Source: Planctomycetaceae bacterium
Lineage (GTDB): Bacteria > Planctomycetota > Planctomycetia > Planctomycetales > Planctomycetaceae
Direction: 5' to 3'
DNA length: 8,907 nucleotides
Assembly: GCA_015487825.1 (NCBI GenBank)
Contig: WFOZ01000561.1
Location: 1 to 8,907 of the forward strand
The position numbers and the translations under genes are program-made. Positions 1 to 6,931 of the stretch are shown here, piece after piece. Position 1 is the stretch's first letter, and every line of letters starts with the position of its first letter. Under the pieces are notes generated by a model that worked only from the letters and a program-made list of their open reading frames with translations, did not search any database and had not been told where the DNA came from.

Positions 1-595
1 CTTCCACAAAGCGGGGAATTACCATTCCATAATTGCCAACCTGCCTGGGACCAACAACATTGAAAAAACGCCCGATCACAACCTGCAGGCCGAATTTCTG
101 GTAATAGGCCAGCGCCAGAAATTCATCAATCGCCTTGGAACAACCGTAAGCCCAGCGAGGCTTGGAAGTTGGTCCGAACTGAAGATCATCTTCCTCTTCA
201 AAACGATCCTGATCACTTTTCCCATACACCTCACTGGTTGAAGCAAGAAAGAATCGCTGACCACCTTGTACAGCCAGACGTAGCAGCAACTCCGTGGGAT
301 AAATGTTTGTTTCAATGGTTCGCACAGGATCGTCAGCGACCAGCTTCACTCCAACCGCGGCAGCCAGATGAAATACTTCATCCTGCCCCTGCATCACTTC
401 AGAAACTAATATCGGATCGGTAATCGATCCGATGCGTATCGTCAGATTCGGATGATCCCGCACCGCATCCAGGTTCGAAATCTGTCCTGTAGAAAGATTA
501 TCCAGAACCGTGACCTCATGCCCTTCATTCAGAAGATGCTCAACAACATACCCGCCAATAAACCCGGCTCCACCAGTTACCAGAGATCGACTCAT
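1..595 (-). CDS. NAD-dependent nucleotide-sugar epimerase/dehydratase (extended SDR), C-terminus cut off by the window edge
   Basis: The minus strand read from ATG at 595 gives 198 residues without a stop and runs off the left edge. The N-terminus has the Rossmann dinucleotide motif TGGAGFIG (residues 7-14), an acidic residue for the NAD ribose (D32 in VLDNLSTG), HLAA (76-79), the catalytic-region STSEVYG (119-125), the YxxxK pair Y150/K154 in YGCSK, and FFNVVGPRQ (177-185). Together these define the extended short-chain dehydrogenase/reductase family of UDP-glucose 4-epimerase, UDP-glucuronate decarboxylase and GDP-mannose dehydratase. The enzyme should act in the cytoplasm on a nucleotide sugar feeding surface polysaccharide synthesis. 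The substrate cannot be read because the C-terminal sugar-binding half is missing. The start fits the family, since the beta strand and glycine motif begin at residue 4; only a weak purine-rich ribosome site (AGGTTTAGG) precedes it. It is transcribed away from the sigma gene. Confidence 0.9.
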   Translation of the reverse strand, partial: MSRSLVTGGAGFIGGYVVEHLLNEGHEVTVLDNLSTGQISNLDAVRDHPNLTIRIGSITDPILVSEVMQGQDEVFHLAAAVGVKLVADDPVRTIETNIYPTELLLRLAVQGGQRFFLASTSEVYGKSDQDRFEEEDDLQFGPTSKPRWAYGCSKAIDEFLALAYYQKFGLQVVIGRFFNVVGPRQVGNYGMVIPRFVE

Positions 596-790
596 CAACC
601 TAAACCTTTGAAGAAAGAGAAACAAGCCCGGCACAGCTGGCCTGTTTTGACAGCCGTAACCAAAATGAAATCTTGTTTATTACTTGAACACCACACACAA
701 AAATAGACCGCTAGCAACCTGAAAGCGTACATCGTACTCGCCTTGAATCAGTTCCGAAAGGTGCCGGGGGAAGTCTCAGAAGGATTCTCA

Positions 791-913
791 ATGGAAAAAC
801 ATACGAACATCGTATTACCTGAACAGCCCGATCTACCCCGGCAACCATCAACAAATGCCACCTTCATTATCACGGAGTCACCTGCTGAGACCTGCTGTGG
901 CCGAGCGAATTGA
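791..913 (+). CDS. Possible small ORF, 40 residues, unknown function
   Basis: ATG at 791 opens a 40-codon frame ending in TGA at 911-913. It is preceded by AGAAGGA with a 6-base spacer, a better Shine-Dalgarno site than most confirmed genes in this window have. The peptide starts MEKHTNIVLPEQPDLP, is polar and proline-containing, and ends with a CC pair (residues 35-36). It has no hydrophobic segment, no obvious signal peptide and no motif I recognise. It lies in the gap between divergent genes, about 60 bases before the sigma-gene promoter candidate. It could be a leader or small protein, or a chance ORF with a chance ribosome site; one frame of this length is common in non-coding DNA. Confidence 0.25.
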   Translation: MEKHTNIVLPEQPDLPRQPSTNATFIITESPAETCCGRAN

Positions 914-938
914 AGTGACATACTGAGCTTTTAACAAC

Positions 939-973
939 TGCGACAATTGTTCGCACCTATTTATAACAGTTAT
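939..973. repeat. Two adjacent operator-like dyads before the sigma-gene promoter candidate
   Basis: Positions 939-955 read TGCGACAATTGTTCGCA: arms TGCG and CGCA around the palindrome ACAATTGT, perfect except for one extra T. Positions 963-973 read ATAACAGTTAT, an odd palindrome with 5-bp arms, ending two bases before the TTGCGT of the promoter candidate. Such spacing suits binding sites for a dimeric regulator, but both are short and could be chance. Confidence 0.3.
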
Positions 974-975
974 GG

Positions 976-1003
976 TTGCGTAAAGTGAAATAATGTTGAT
1001 AAT
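976..1003 (+). promoter_or_regulatory. Candidate sigma-70-type promoter for the sigma-factor gene
   Basis: TTGCGT (976-981), a 16-base spacer and GATAAT (998-1003) resemble TTGACA/TATAAT with near-standard spacing, in AT-rich DNA and the correct orientation. Transcription would begin near 1010 and leave an unusually long leader of about 190 bases before the start codon at 1203. Seen only as a motif match. Confidence 0.4.
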
Positions 1004-1117
1004 CAGGTTTTAGAAACCGCAATCAGAACCGTTCTGTGGCAGTTAGGCCTGTTGTTCAGGTTTTAATTACTTGTATTAATACCAAACCAATTAAAAACTG
1101 CGTAAAGCTATCGATCG

Positions 1118-1133
1118 TGGCCCTGTACTGGCA
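1118..1133 (+). promoter_or_regulatory. Possible sigma-54 (-24/-12) promoter for the sigma-factor gene
   Basis: TGGCCCTGTACTGGCA keeps the invariant GG and GC dinucleotides of the sigma-54 consensus (TGGCAC-N5-TTGCW) at the right distance, with departures at the A of GGCAC and the second T of TTGC. Initiation would fall near 1144, about 60 bases before the start codon at 1203, a sensible distance. The match is imperfect and such motifs occur by chance, so this is a hypothesis. Confidence 0.25.
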
Positions 1134-1189
1134 AGGGGTTAGGAAAAATTCAACGCGCAAACAAATACGCGAATGCGTACAACTTTCCA

Positions 1190-1198
1190 GGGGAGAGG
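1190..1198 (+). promoter_or_regulatory. Shine-Dalgarno site fixing the sigma-factor start
   Basis: GGGGAGAGG ends just before the overlapping ATG codons at 1200 and 1203. GGAG lies 7 bases from the ATG at 1203. The upstream in-frame ATG at 1173 lacks such a site, so 1203 is preferred. Confidence 0.6.
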
Positions 1199-1202
1199 AA
1201 TG

Positions 1203-2117
1203 ATGCTTGCTCAAGGCGATGTCTCCAAGATATTCAATAAGATCGATCTGGAGTCGCCAATTGAATTGATTTCCGCAGACAACTTTAGTGATCCTGACCA
1301 GGCATCCTGTTTTCTTGATCCTGCGCCCGGGCTGGAACAGATCGACTCTGGTTACTATCAGACCCCGTCAAAAAATTCTGTCCCGGCTGGCACTCCCGAT
1401 GCTTTCGCCTGTCTTTACGCAACCGATCTACTGACCGCCGAGCAGGAACATCATCTGTTTCGAAAGATGAACTATCTGAAATATCTTGCTGAGCAAATTC
1501 GTATTCAGCTGCTCAACAGGTCCTCCCAAAAAAGAACAGAGACTCTGCAAAACTATCTGCAGGAAGCATTGGCGATCCGAAATTATATTATCACTGCAAA
1601 TTTACGTCTGGTGATTTCCATTGCCAAGAAGCTGGTTGATATCAACAATCCACTGGAAGATTTATTTGCACAGGGAACCGTTCCTTTAATTCGAGCCGTC
1701 GAAATTTTTGACTTTGAGCGAGGGACCCGGTTCAGCACTTATGCCACCTGGGCCGTGCGAAATCATTTGTATCGACTTACCGGAAAAAGCCGCAGGCACT
1801 ATCAGAATTTTGTGACAGGCGACACCGGCTATTTCGAATCCTGCAGTGACCATCGCGCAGGCAGGCTAACCTCCGAAACAACACAGACTCAGGTTTACGG
1901 GTTGCTCGGCTCGGTCATCGACACGCTTTCCCAGCGGGATCAGATAATCATCAGCGAGCGTTTCGGATTATTCAATACAGAATCTTCCCCAAAAACTTTC
2001 CGGGAAATTGGACTCTCCCTGGGAATCAGTACCGAAAGAGTCAGACAACTTTTGCACCGCTCTTTGGAAAAACTCCAGGGATGCCTGGACGAAAAAGATT
2101 TCGAATTGACTCTCTAG
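1203..2117 (+). CDS. Sigma-70 family RNA polymerase sigma factor, divergent, lacking an obvious region 3
   Basis: This protein of 304 residues (314 if started at ATG 1173) should bind core RNA polymerase and direct promoter recognition. Region 1.2 is visible as LYATDLLTAEQEHHLF (71-86). Region 2 runs from about 121 to 192, with NLRLVISIAKK (133-143), a core-binding DLFAQGTVPLIRAVEIFD (153-170) and ERGTRFSTYATWAVR (172-186). Region 4 runs from about 233 to 295, with a helix-turn-helix at LGISTERVRQLLHRSLEKL (273-291). Only about 35 residues link regions 2 and 4, against about 75 in RpoD, so region 3 is missing or vestigial. The second tryptophan of the usual YATWW motif is alanine. The first 65 residues are unlike standard region 1.1. 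It resembles alternative or group 2-like factors common in planctomycetes; the regulon cannot be read from the sequence. It is convergent with rpoN. Confidence 0.9.
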   Translation: MLAQGDVSKIFNKIDLESPIELISADNFSDPDQASCFLDPAPGLEQIDSGYYQTPSKNSVPAGTPDAFACLYATDLLTAEQEHHLFRKMNYLKYLAEQIRIQLLNRSSQKRTETLQNYLQEALAIRNYIITANLRLVISIAKKLVDINNPLEDLFAQGTVPLIRAVEIFDFERGTRFSTYATWAVRNHLYRLTGKSRRHYQNFVTGDTGYFESCSDHRAGRLTSETTQTQVYGLLGSVIDTLSQRDQIIISERFGLFNTESSPKTFREIGLSLGISTERVRQLLHRSLEKLQGCLDEKDFELTL

Positions 2118-2143
2118 CTGGACAGTGCGAATAATGCAGCCAG
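2118..2143. terminator. Weak stem between the convergent sigma genes
   Basis: The 34-base gap between the two stop codons holds CTGG (2118-2121) and TGC (2126-2128) able to pair with GCA (2136-2138) and CCAG (2140-2143) around a 7-base loop, with an asymmetric bulge and no clean T-tract. It is the only structure here that could serve as a shared terminator, and it is weak. Confidence 0.15.
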
Positions 2144-2151
2144 TGGGAGTT

Positions 2152-3633
2152 TCAGTACGCTTTACGTTGGCGGGAAGAAGGAATCCCCATCGCTTCGCGG
2201 TATTTGGTAATCGTTCGGCGGGCCAGCGTGTAGCCATGCTTGTCCATTTCATCGACCAACGCTTTGTCACTGAGTGGCTTTTGCTTGTTTTCGTTGTCGA
2301 TCACTTCCTGCAATTTCAAACGAATTTTCTGCCAGGAAACTTCATCCCCGTCTGAAGTTGTCGTACCGCCTCCGAAAAAGCGACGAAGGGCAAACAGACC
2401 GCGAGGTGTTTCGAGCCATTTCCCGTCAACAGCTCGGGAAACTGTTGTCACATGCACGCCAACATCATCAGCTACCTGCTGCATTTTCAGCGGGACAATC
2501 GCCTCCGGCCCCTTTTCCAGAAATTCGGTCTGATGTTCTACAATCGCCTGGGAAACTTTTCGCAACGTCCCCTGACGTTGTTCAATCGAGTCGATCAGCC
2601 ATTTTGCCGATTCTATTTTTCGGCGGATATACTCCTTTGTTTTCTCATCCGGGTTTCCCTGCAGCATTTTCAGATACCTGCCCGAAATTCGTAATTCCGG
2701 CGTGTAATCGTTAATCAGTTCCACTGTCCACTTCCCGTCTTCCCCTTCTTTAACACGCACATCGGGAGTGACATTTTGAGACGTCTGCGAAATAAATTTG
2801 CGCCCGGGGTAGGGATCAAGGTGTCGGATTTCCTCGAGCGCCAGCTTGATGGTCTCGATTGAATACCCGGTTTTGCGTTCAATTAACGGAAGACGATTCT
2901 GGCTGATATTCTCCAGGTGATCGTTGATTAAAGTAACCAGAACTTCCCGCATCGGTGTCTTGTCGTTTAATTGCAGCAGCAGACATTCCTGCAGATTACG
3001 AGCCCCCACACCGGGCGGATCCAGCTTCTGGATCAACCCCAGAACACACTCAGCAACTTCTCTGGAAATATCAACTCCGTAAACCTGAATAATCTCCGGC
3101 AGTGTTCCCTGCAGTCGGCCCTGTTCATCGAGGTTTTGTATCAGAAATTCGCCGAAATCCCGCTCTTCGGGATCAATTTCGTAAAAATGAAACTGTTCCA
3201 GAAGATAGTCCTGAAGCGATTGTGGATGAGCTTCGAGGTTACCGATTAAATCGTGCTGCCGGTCCGAAAATTCATCAATTCGATTGGCAGATGGTTTTCC
3301 GCCGGAAGTAAAATTATCTTCGGGCCACTCTGCTGAAAGTTCCAGCAGACGTTCAAAATCAGCCTCGTTATTATGATCGTTGTCAACAACCATTTCCTGC
3401 TGTTCGATTTCAGCCGAGGAAGAAACAGAAGGCAGTTCCTGCTCATAAGGATCCTGAGCATCCTGCTGTTTCGGGTCAACTGCTTCTAAAACCACATTCT
3501 CTTCAAGTTCCTGATCAATTTTTTCCTGTAACGCCATCACAGACATCTGCAGAATTTCCATCGACTGGATCATCCGCGGAGCCAACTTCATCTGTTGGCT
3601 CATCTTCATGTTTTGTGACAGATTCAGATGCAT
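2152..3633 (-). CDS. rpoN: RNA polymerase sigma-54 factor RpoN
   Basis: This 493-residue protein is the alternative sigma factor that recognises -24/-12 promoters and needs an AAA+ enhancer-binding activator to open DNA. Region I is the Q/M/L-rich N-terminus (1-50: [20 protein letters not shown]). A typically acidic region II follows (51-120). The core-binding domain contains the family signature [18 protein letters not shown] (205-222). The DNA-binding part has a helix-turn-helix around 382-406 ([19 protein letters not shown]). The RpoN box [10 protein letters not shown] lies at 471-480 and should contact the -24 element. All key parts are present and the length is normal. The N-terminus aligns with the family start, although no clear Shine-Dalgarno site precedes it. 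It is last in a leftward cluster after recR (174-base gap) and may have its own promoter. Confidence 0.97.
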   Translation of the reverse strand: MHLNLSQNMKMSQQMKLAPRMIQSMEILQMSVMALQEKIDQELEENVVLEAVDPKQQDAQDPYEQELPSVSSSAEIEQQEMVVDNDHNNEADFERLLELSAEWPEDNFTSGGKPSANRIDEFSDRQHDLIGNLEAHPQSLQDYLLEQFHFYEIDPEERDFGEFLIQNLDEQGRLQGTLPEIIQVYGVDISREVAECVLGLIQKLDPPGVGARNLQECLLLQLNDKTPMREVLVTLINDHLENISQNRLPLIERKTGYSIETIKLALEEIRHLDPYPGRKFISQTSQNVTPDVRVKEGEDGKWTVELINDYTPELRISGRYLKMLQGNPDEKTKEYIRRKIESAKWLIDSIEQRQGTLRKVSQAIVEHQTEFLEKGPEAIVPLKMQQVADDVGVHVTTVSRAVDGKWLETPRGLFALRRFFGGGTTTSDGDEVSWQKIRLKLQEVIDNENKQKPLSDKALVDEMDKHGYTLARRTITKYREAMGIPSSRQRKAY

Positions 3634-3807
3634 ATATACTGGAACTTATCTTTTATAAAATGTGCCAGGAACCTTCCGGCCCTGTTTATTTTCCCGTACA
3701 ACAACTTCGCAAAGCTGTCTTATCTTTTACCAATTTTTTCTATTGAATACGGCTCTACCGCGTTATGATTTCCGTCTGTTTTCTATGCTCGGATGAATTC
3801 AAAATAT
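3634..3807 (-). promoter_or_regulatory. rpoN leader region with an 11-bp direct repeat
   Basis: The 174 bases between recR and rpoN are AT-rich. On the minus strand TAAAAGATAAG occurs exactly twice, at 3645-3655 and 3719-3729. The proximal copy overlaps a perfect palindrome TTTTATAAAA (3651-3660). These could be promoter or binding elements, but I cannot pair them with a convincing -35 box. A 9-bp tandem duplication (ATTCAAAAT at 3797-3805 and 3806-3814) overlaps the recR stop codon. Confidence 0.3.
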
Positions 3808-4419
3808 TCAAAATGCCTGACGTCCACGCAGTGCATCAGCCAGCATTTCCCGATTGGCAAATTCCAGCACCGAACCGGAAGCGATTCCTCTGGCCAGTCG
3901 TGTAATTTTTACGTCTTCTTCTGCTAATAAATTCGAAATAAACAATGCCGTCCCGTCTCCTTCCAATGTCGGATTGGTCGCCATGATGATTTCTTTGACT
4001 CCTTGTGATTTCACTCGCTGAACCAACGCATTTATCGTCAATTTCTCCGGCCCAATCCCGTTCAAAGGGGATAAACAACCATGTAAAACGTGATACTGAC
4101 CCTGATATGCTCCGGAGGCTTCCAGAGAAATAACATCTTTGGGCTGTTCAACAACACAGACTAAAGTTGGGTCCCGCCTTGAATCCTCACAAATTTCGCA
4201 CAATTCCGCTTCAGTCAAAACGAAACAGTTGCTACATCGCCTGATATTTCGCTTCACCGAATCAATCGCTTTGATCAGCGCCCCGGCTGAAGGACGATCC
4301 AGATTGACCACGTACTGCGTGAGCCGCTCTGCTGATTTTCGGCCAATTCCAGGCATCTTGGCAAATTCTTCAATAAGTGCCGAGACACTGGGACCGTAAG
4401 GGTGTGACTGTTCTTCCAT
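3808..4419 (-). CDS. recR: Recombination mediator protein RecR
   Basis: This 203-residue protein matches the usual RecR length of about 200. RecR acts with RecO (and RecF) to load RecA onto single-stranded DNA at gaps. In order: a helix-hairpin-helix around [12 protein letters not shown] (22-33), a four-cysteine zinc site (C62, C65, C74, C77), and a Toprim domain with VVEQPKDV (89-96, conserved E91) and [12 protein letters not shown] (147-158), followed by a C-terminal segment ending RGRQAF. All expected motifs are present. An in-frame TAA lies 12 bases before the ATG, so this is the first possible start, although no good ribosome site is visible. It follows ybaB by 82 bases, the standard dnaX-ybaB-recR order. 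Confidence 0.97.
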   Translation of the reverse strand: MEEQSHPYGPSVSALIEEFAKMPGIGRKSAERLTQYVVNLDRPSAGALIKAIDSVKRNIRRCSNCFVLTEAELCEICEDSRRDPTLVCVVEQPKDVISLEASGAYQGQYHVLHGCLSPLNGIGPEKLTINALVQRVKSQGVKEIIMATNPTLEGDGTALFISNLLAEEDVKITRLARGIASGSVLEFANREMLADALRGRQAF

Positions 4420-4501
4420 GAGGCTGATTTATCCGGGGAATAAATAAAATACCGATCAAGTGAACCGGGATTTGAAACTCCCGATTCGCCTCTGTTTTTC
4501 T

Positions 4502-4861
4502 TCAATTCTGTGGACCCAGGCCCATGTTGGCCATCGCGTTTTGCAGACCGGGAATATTCATCCCTCCGGTCATTTCAGACATTTTTTCCGCAGCCGCCTG
4601 CTTCGCGTTATCAAGTGCCTGATTTACTGCTGAAACAACAAGGTCTTCAAGCATTTCCCGGTCACCTGCTTCTATAATTGCAGGTTCAATTTCACAATTC
4701 AGAATTGCCTGCTGCCCATTGGCAGTCACTTTCACCATCCCGCCACCCGATTCTCCGGTAACGGTTATCTCTTTCAGCGAATCCTGAAAAGTCCCCATTT
4801 TCGATTGCAGTTCCTGCGCCTGCTTCATCATCGAGGCCAGCCCGGTAAGTTTATCGAACAT
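4502..4861 (-). CDS. ybaB: YbaB/EbfC family nucleoid-associated DNA-binding protein
   Basis: The 119-residue protein begins MFDKLTGLASMMKQAQELQSK, typical of the N-terminal helix of this family. The central strand segment is ITVTGESGGGMVKVTANGQQ (32-51), and the dimerisation helix includes DREMLEDLVVSAVNQAL (67-83). The C-terminal tail (94-119) is rich in M and G, as is usual. Members form tweezer-like dimers that bind DNA with little sequence specificity and coat the nucleoid. GAGGAG lies 8 bases before the ATG, a strong ribosome site. It sits between dnaX (117-base gap) and recR (82-base gap), the most conserved context for this gene and the main support for a link to replication and repair. 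Confidence 0.95.
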   Translation of the reverse strand: MFDKLTGLASMMKQAQELQSKMGTFQDSLKEITVTGESGGGMVKVTANGQQAILNCEIEPAIIEAGDREMLEDLVVSAVNQALDNAKQAAAEKMSEMTGGMNIPGLQNAMANMGLGPQN

Positions 4862-4978
4862 CGTCTATTCTCCTCGGGAAATCCCGTTACAAATTAATTG
4901 CTAAGTACATAATAGCTTACTGCTGAACCTGCAAAGCACAGCTACCGCCCTCTACGAAATTCAAAAGCAGAGCCTGCC

Positions 4979-6724
4979 CTATTTTCTGACCCGGCTGGTT
5001 TGTCCAAGCGTTGCGTTGAAAATAGTCTCAGCCGCTTGAACAAACTCATGTTTTTCCATTCGGGGCTTCGCAGCAACCGACTGCGATTCCATTGCGGAAT
5101 CAGCTTTCGTTTCCATCGACTCCTCCAGTCGAATTCGCACCTGGACCTGCTTCTGCCCAGTGAGAATCTGAACCTGCTCAGCAATTTGCCTCACAGAGTC
5201 CGGCTTGTCATCAAAATAGCTCTTAGAGAAAGCGTAGTTCGAATTGAAGAATAAATCCAGACGATTTGGCGCAATAATTGCTGCTCGACCAACCTGCTTC
5301 AGGTGCATGGAGATCGCATCTCCAACTGATGAAACAAGTTGCGCCAATATCTCCTCTTTATTTTTTTCTTCAAACGGGATCAACCTGGGAGCAGAAACTG
5401 CTTCCATCGTGGGCGAATCCGGTGTTATTGCAGTGGAAGCTTCAATTTTTTTTTTCGGCGGTTGTGATGGTACTACCGGTGGTACAACTTGCGAGGATGA
5501 ATCCACCGCCTGCTGGGTTTCGGCGGGCGATATCGTTTGCGGAGCATTTCCTCCAGCCAGTGTGATCACACCCGTCTCGCTGCTTTTCAGATCGGCAATC
5601 AAGACGGAAAGGCTTTCGAGATTTTCTAATTGAGAAATACGAATAACAGCCAGATCAATCAAGGCTCTGCCATGAGAGACACGAGCCAGACGCCCCTTCG
5701 CTTCTGAAAGTATCTGCATCGCTGCGGTAATTGTTTCCAGGCCAATCTGCTTCCCCAGTTCCGCAAAAGTTCCTCGCTGAAGAGAACTGACGCCAATCAG
5801 TTCCACAGAATCCGCCCCGCAGCGAAGCACCATCAAATCCCGATAACAATTCACCAGCTGGTCGATCAGATTACCCAGTTGTACGCCATCTCTGACTGCC
5901 TCGTTAATTTCATCCAGAAGTGGCCCCTGCTGCTTCTGATGAATAAAATTCAGAATCCTCAGCAGGCGATCATCCTCAGCTGTTCCCAATAGTTGATTGA
6001 CATCCCGTGCTTCAATTTTTTCTGCACCGAACGCCAGCAATTGATCGAATAGAGACTGGCTGTCCCGCATCGAGCCGCCTGCCCGTCGGGCTACCAGATC
6101 GATTGCTTCATTAGTAACTTCGACCCCTTCGCGATCCGCAATTTCTTTCAACCGCTGGGCAATCACCTGTGTTTCAATACTGGCAAAATCGAATCGCTGA
6201 CATCTGGAAAGAATGGTATCGGGAACTTTTTGAGGTTCCGTCGTGCAAAAGACAAACTTCACATTCGGGGGCGGCTCTTCCAGTGTTTTCAACAGCGCGT
6301 TGAATGCCTCTTTGGTCAGCATGTGAACTTCATCAATAATATACATTTTAATGTGAGTCCGCATCGACCTGATGCCAACATTAGCTCGCAGCGAACGAAT
6401 ATCATCAATGCCGCGATTGGAGGCTCCATCGATTTCCATCACATCGACATCTCCTCCTTCTGCAATCGCCAGACACAAATCACATTGGTTACAGGGATTG
6501 CCATCCACTGCCTCTGGACAATTTAACGCCTTGGCGAGAATACGGGCCATCGACGTTTTCCCGACACCGCGCGCCCCGGTAAACAGGTAAGCGTGTGCCA
6601 CCCGGTCACACAAAATGGCATTGCGCAACGCCTGAGCAACGTGCTGCTGCCCGACAACTTCATCAAAAGTCTGTGGACGATAGCGACGAGCTAATACAGT
6701 ATAAGACCCGGTTCCCTCAGTCAT
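4979..6724 (-). CDS. dnaX: DNA polymerase III subunit gamma/tau (DnaX)
   Basis: This 581-residue clamp-loader ATPase has Walker A GARGVGKT (50-57), a zinc-binding cysteine set (C69, C78, C81, C84), Walker B with IIDEVH (129-134), a sensor 1 region at FCTTEP (159-164), the arginine-finger motif SRC (173-175) and sensor 2 GSMRDSQS (217-224). The oligomerisation domain covers about 235-365. A P/S/Q/V-rich linker (about 390-430) follows, then a C-terminal tau-specific part (about 450-581). The start at 6724 has GGAAGAG 6 bases upstream and places the conserved [13 protein letters not shown] right at the N-terminus. An in-frame ATG at 6751, with GGAG 4 bases upstream, would add 9 residues and cannot be excluded. 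An A10 tract encodes K424-K426 in the linker and probably yields a short gamma form by slippage. The cluster continues into ybaB and recR. Confidence 0.96.
   Translation of the reverse strand: MTEGTGSYTVLARRYRPQTFDEVVGQQHVAQALRNAILCDRVAHAYLFTGARGVGKTSMARILAKALNCPEAVDGNPCNQCDLCLAIAEGGDVDVMEIDGASNRGIDDIRSLRANVGIRSMRTHIKMYIIDEVHMLTKEAFNALLKTLEEPPPNVKFVFCTTEPQKVPDTILSRCQRFDFASIETQVIAQRLKEIADREGVEVTNEAIDLVARRAGGSMRDSQSLFDQLLAFGAEKIEARDVNQLLGTAEDDRLLRILNFIHQKQQGPLLDEINEAVRDGVQLGNLIDQLVNCYRDLMVLRCGADSVELIGVSSLQRGTFAELGKQIGLETITAAMQILSEAKGRLARVSHGRALIDLAVIRISQLENLESLSVLIADLKSSETGVITLAGGNAPQTISPAETQQAVDSSSQVVPPVVPSQPPKKKIEASTAITPDSPTMEAVSAPRLIPFEEKNKEEILAQLVSSVGDAISMHLKQVGRAAIIAPNRLDLFFNSNYAFSKSYFDDKPDSVRQIAEQVQILTGQKQVQVRIRLEESMETKADSAMESQSVAAKPRMEKHEFVQAAETIFNATLGQTSRVRK
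5446..5455 (-). promoter_or_regulatory. A10 slippery tract in dnaX, candidate programmed slippage site
   Basis: The coding strand reads CCG then ten A bases then TTGAAG, giving Lys-Lys-Lys-Ile in frame 0. One extra A, or a -1 ribosomal shift, gives KKKN and an immediate TGA (5442-5444), a 427-residue product. One A fewer gives KKK, six more residues and TAA, a 432-residue product. Both match the length of E. coli gamma (431). The tract lies at the boundary where gamma ends in known dnaX genes: Thermus uses an A9 transcriptional slip, E. coli a -1 ribosomal shift. Confidence 0.7.
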
Positions 6725-6730
6725 AATTTT

Positions 6731-6737
6731 CTCTTCC
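6731..6737 (-). promoter_or_regulatory. Shine-Dalgarno site favouring the dnaX start at 6724
   Basis: GGAAGAG on the minus strand with a 6-base spacer (AAAATT) to the ATG at 6724. It competes with a shorter GGAG site 4 bases before ATG 6751. Confidence 0.5.
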
Positions 6738-6782
6738 AATATTTTTGTCATCAGGCTCCGAACGAACCTGTCCCAAAAAAAT

Positions 6783-6812
6783 ATTCTATCCTACTCCCAG
6801 GGCAATGATCAA
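6783..6812 (-). promoter_or_regulatory. Candidate sigma-70-type promoter for dnaX
   Basis: On the minus strand, TTGATC (6812-6807), an 18-base spacer and TAGAAT (6788-6783) resemble a vegetative promoter. Initiation near 6776 would give a leader of about 50 bases to the ATG at 6724. It would let dnaX-ybaB-recR be transcribed independently of the upstream kinase gene. Confidence 0.45.
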
Positions 6813-6872
6813 ATGAGCGGAAAACAACCTCAGAACCACCCCAAATTTTAAGCCAATCTCGTGCTCGGACAA

Positions 6873-6900
6873 CAATTATCCGATTTCAAACTGCTGTCAA
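6873..6900 (-). promoter_or_regulatory. Second candidate promoter between the kinase gene and dnaX
   Basis: A consensus -35 TTGACA (6900-6895) is followed after 16 bases by TAATTG (6878-6873), inside a dyad with TCGGA/TCCGA arms. A second TTGACA lies 14 bases further upstream. The -10 element is imperfect. It could add to, or replace, the promoter at 6783-6812. Confidence 0.3.
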
Positions 6901-6931
6901 CTGCACGGTGTCAACCAGCTAACTCTGAAAT

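Larger units (their letters stand above)
596..1202. other. Long intergenic region between divergent epimerase and sigma-factor genes
   Basis: About 600 bases separate two divergently transcribed genes, with no clearly conserved coding sequence. It contains a possible 40-codon ORF (791-913), a cluster of small dyads (939-955, 963-973), a sigma-70-type promoter candidate (976-1003), a short hairpin CCTG-5-CAGG (1048-1060) followed by TTTT, a nested pair of palindromes (8-bp arms TTTTAATT at 1061-1068 and AATTAAAA at 1089-1096 around GTATTAATAC at 1073-1082) and a -24/-12-like motif (1118-1133). The second half is clearly AT-richer than the flanking genes, as expected for regulatory DNA of the sigma gene. 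I found no convincing promoter for the minus-strand epimerase in 596-720. Confidence 0.6.

Noticed and set aside
631..657. Possible hairpin between AACAAGCC and GGCCTGTT in the epimerase leader
   Set aside because: Pairing is interrupted and short, and it has no T-tract in either direction.
1388..1403. TGGCAC-N5-ATGCT, a close match to a sigma-54 promoter on the plus strand
   Set aside because: It lies inside the sigma-70 gene, about 185 bases after its start, with no downstream gene that would need it. Chance matches within coding DNA are common.
2125..3311. Several plus-strand open frames of 70-146 codons opposite rpoN
   Set aside because: They are antisense shadows of a well-conserved gene and have no recognisable family features or consistent ribosome sites.
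3652..3667. TGGCAC upstream of rpoN on the minus strand, suggesting sigma-54 autoregulation
   Set aside because: The -24 half is perfect, but the position of the -12 GC is occupied by A/T bases, so the essential second half is missing.
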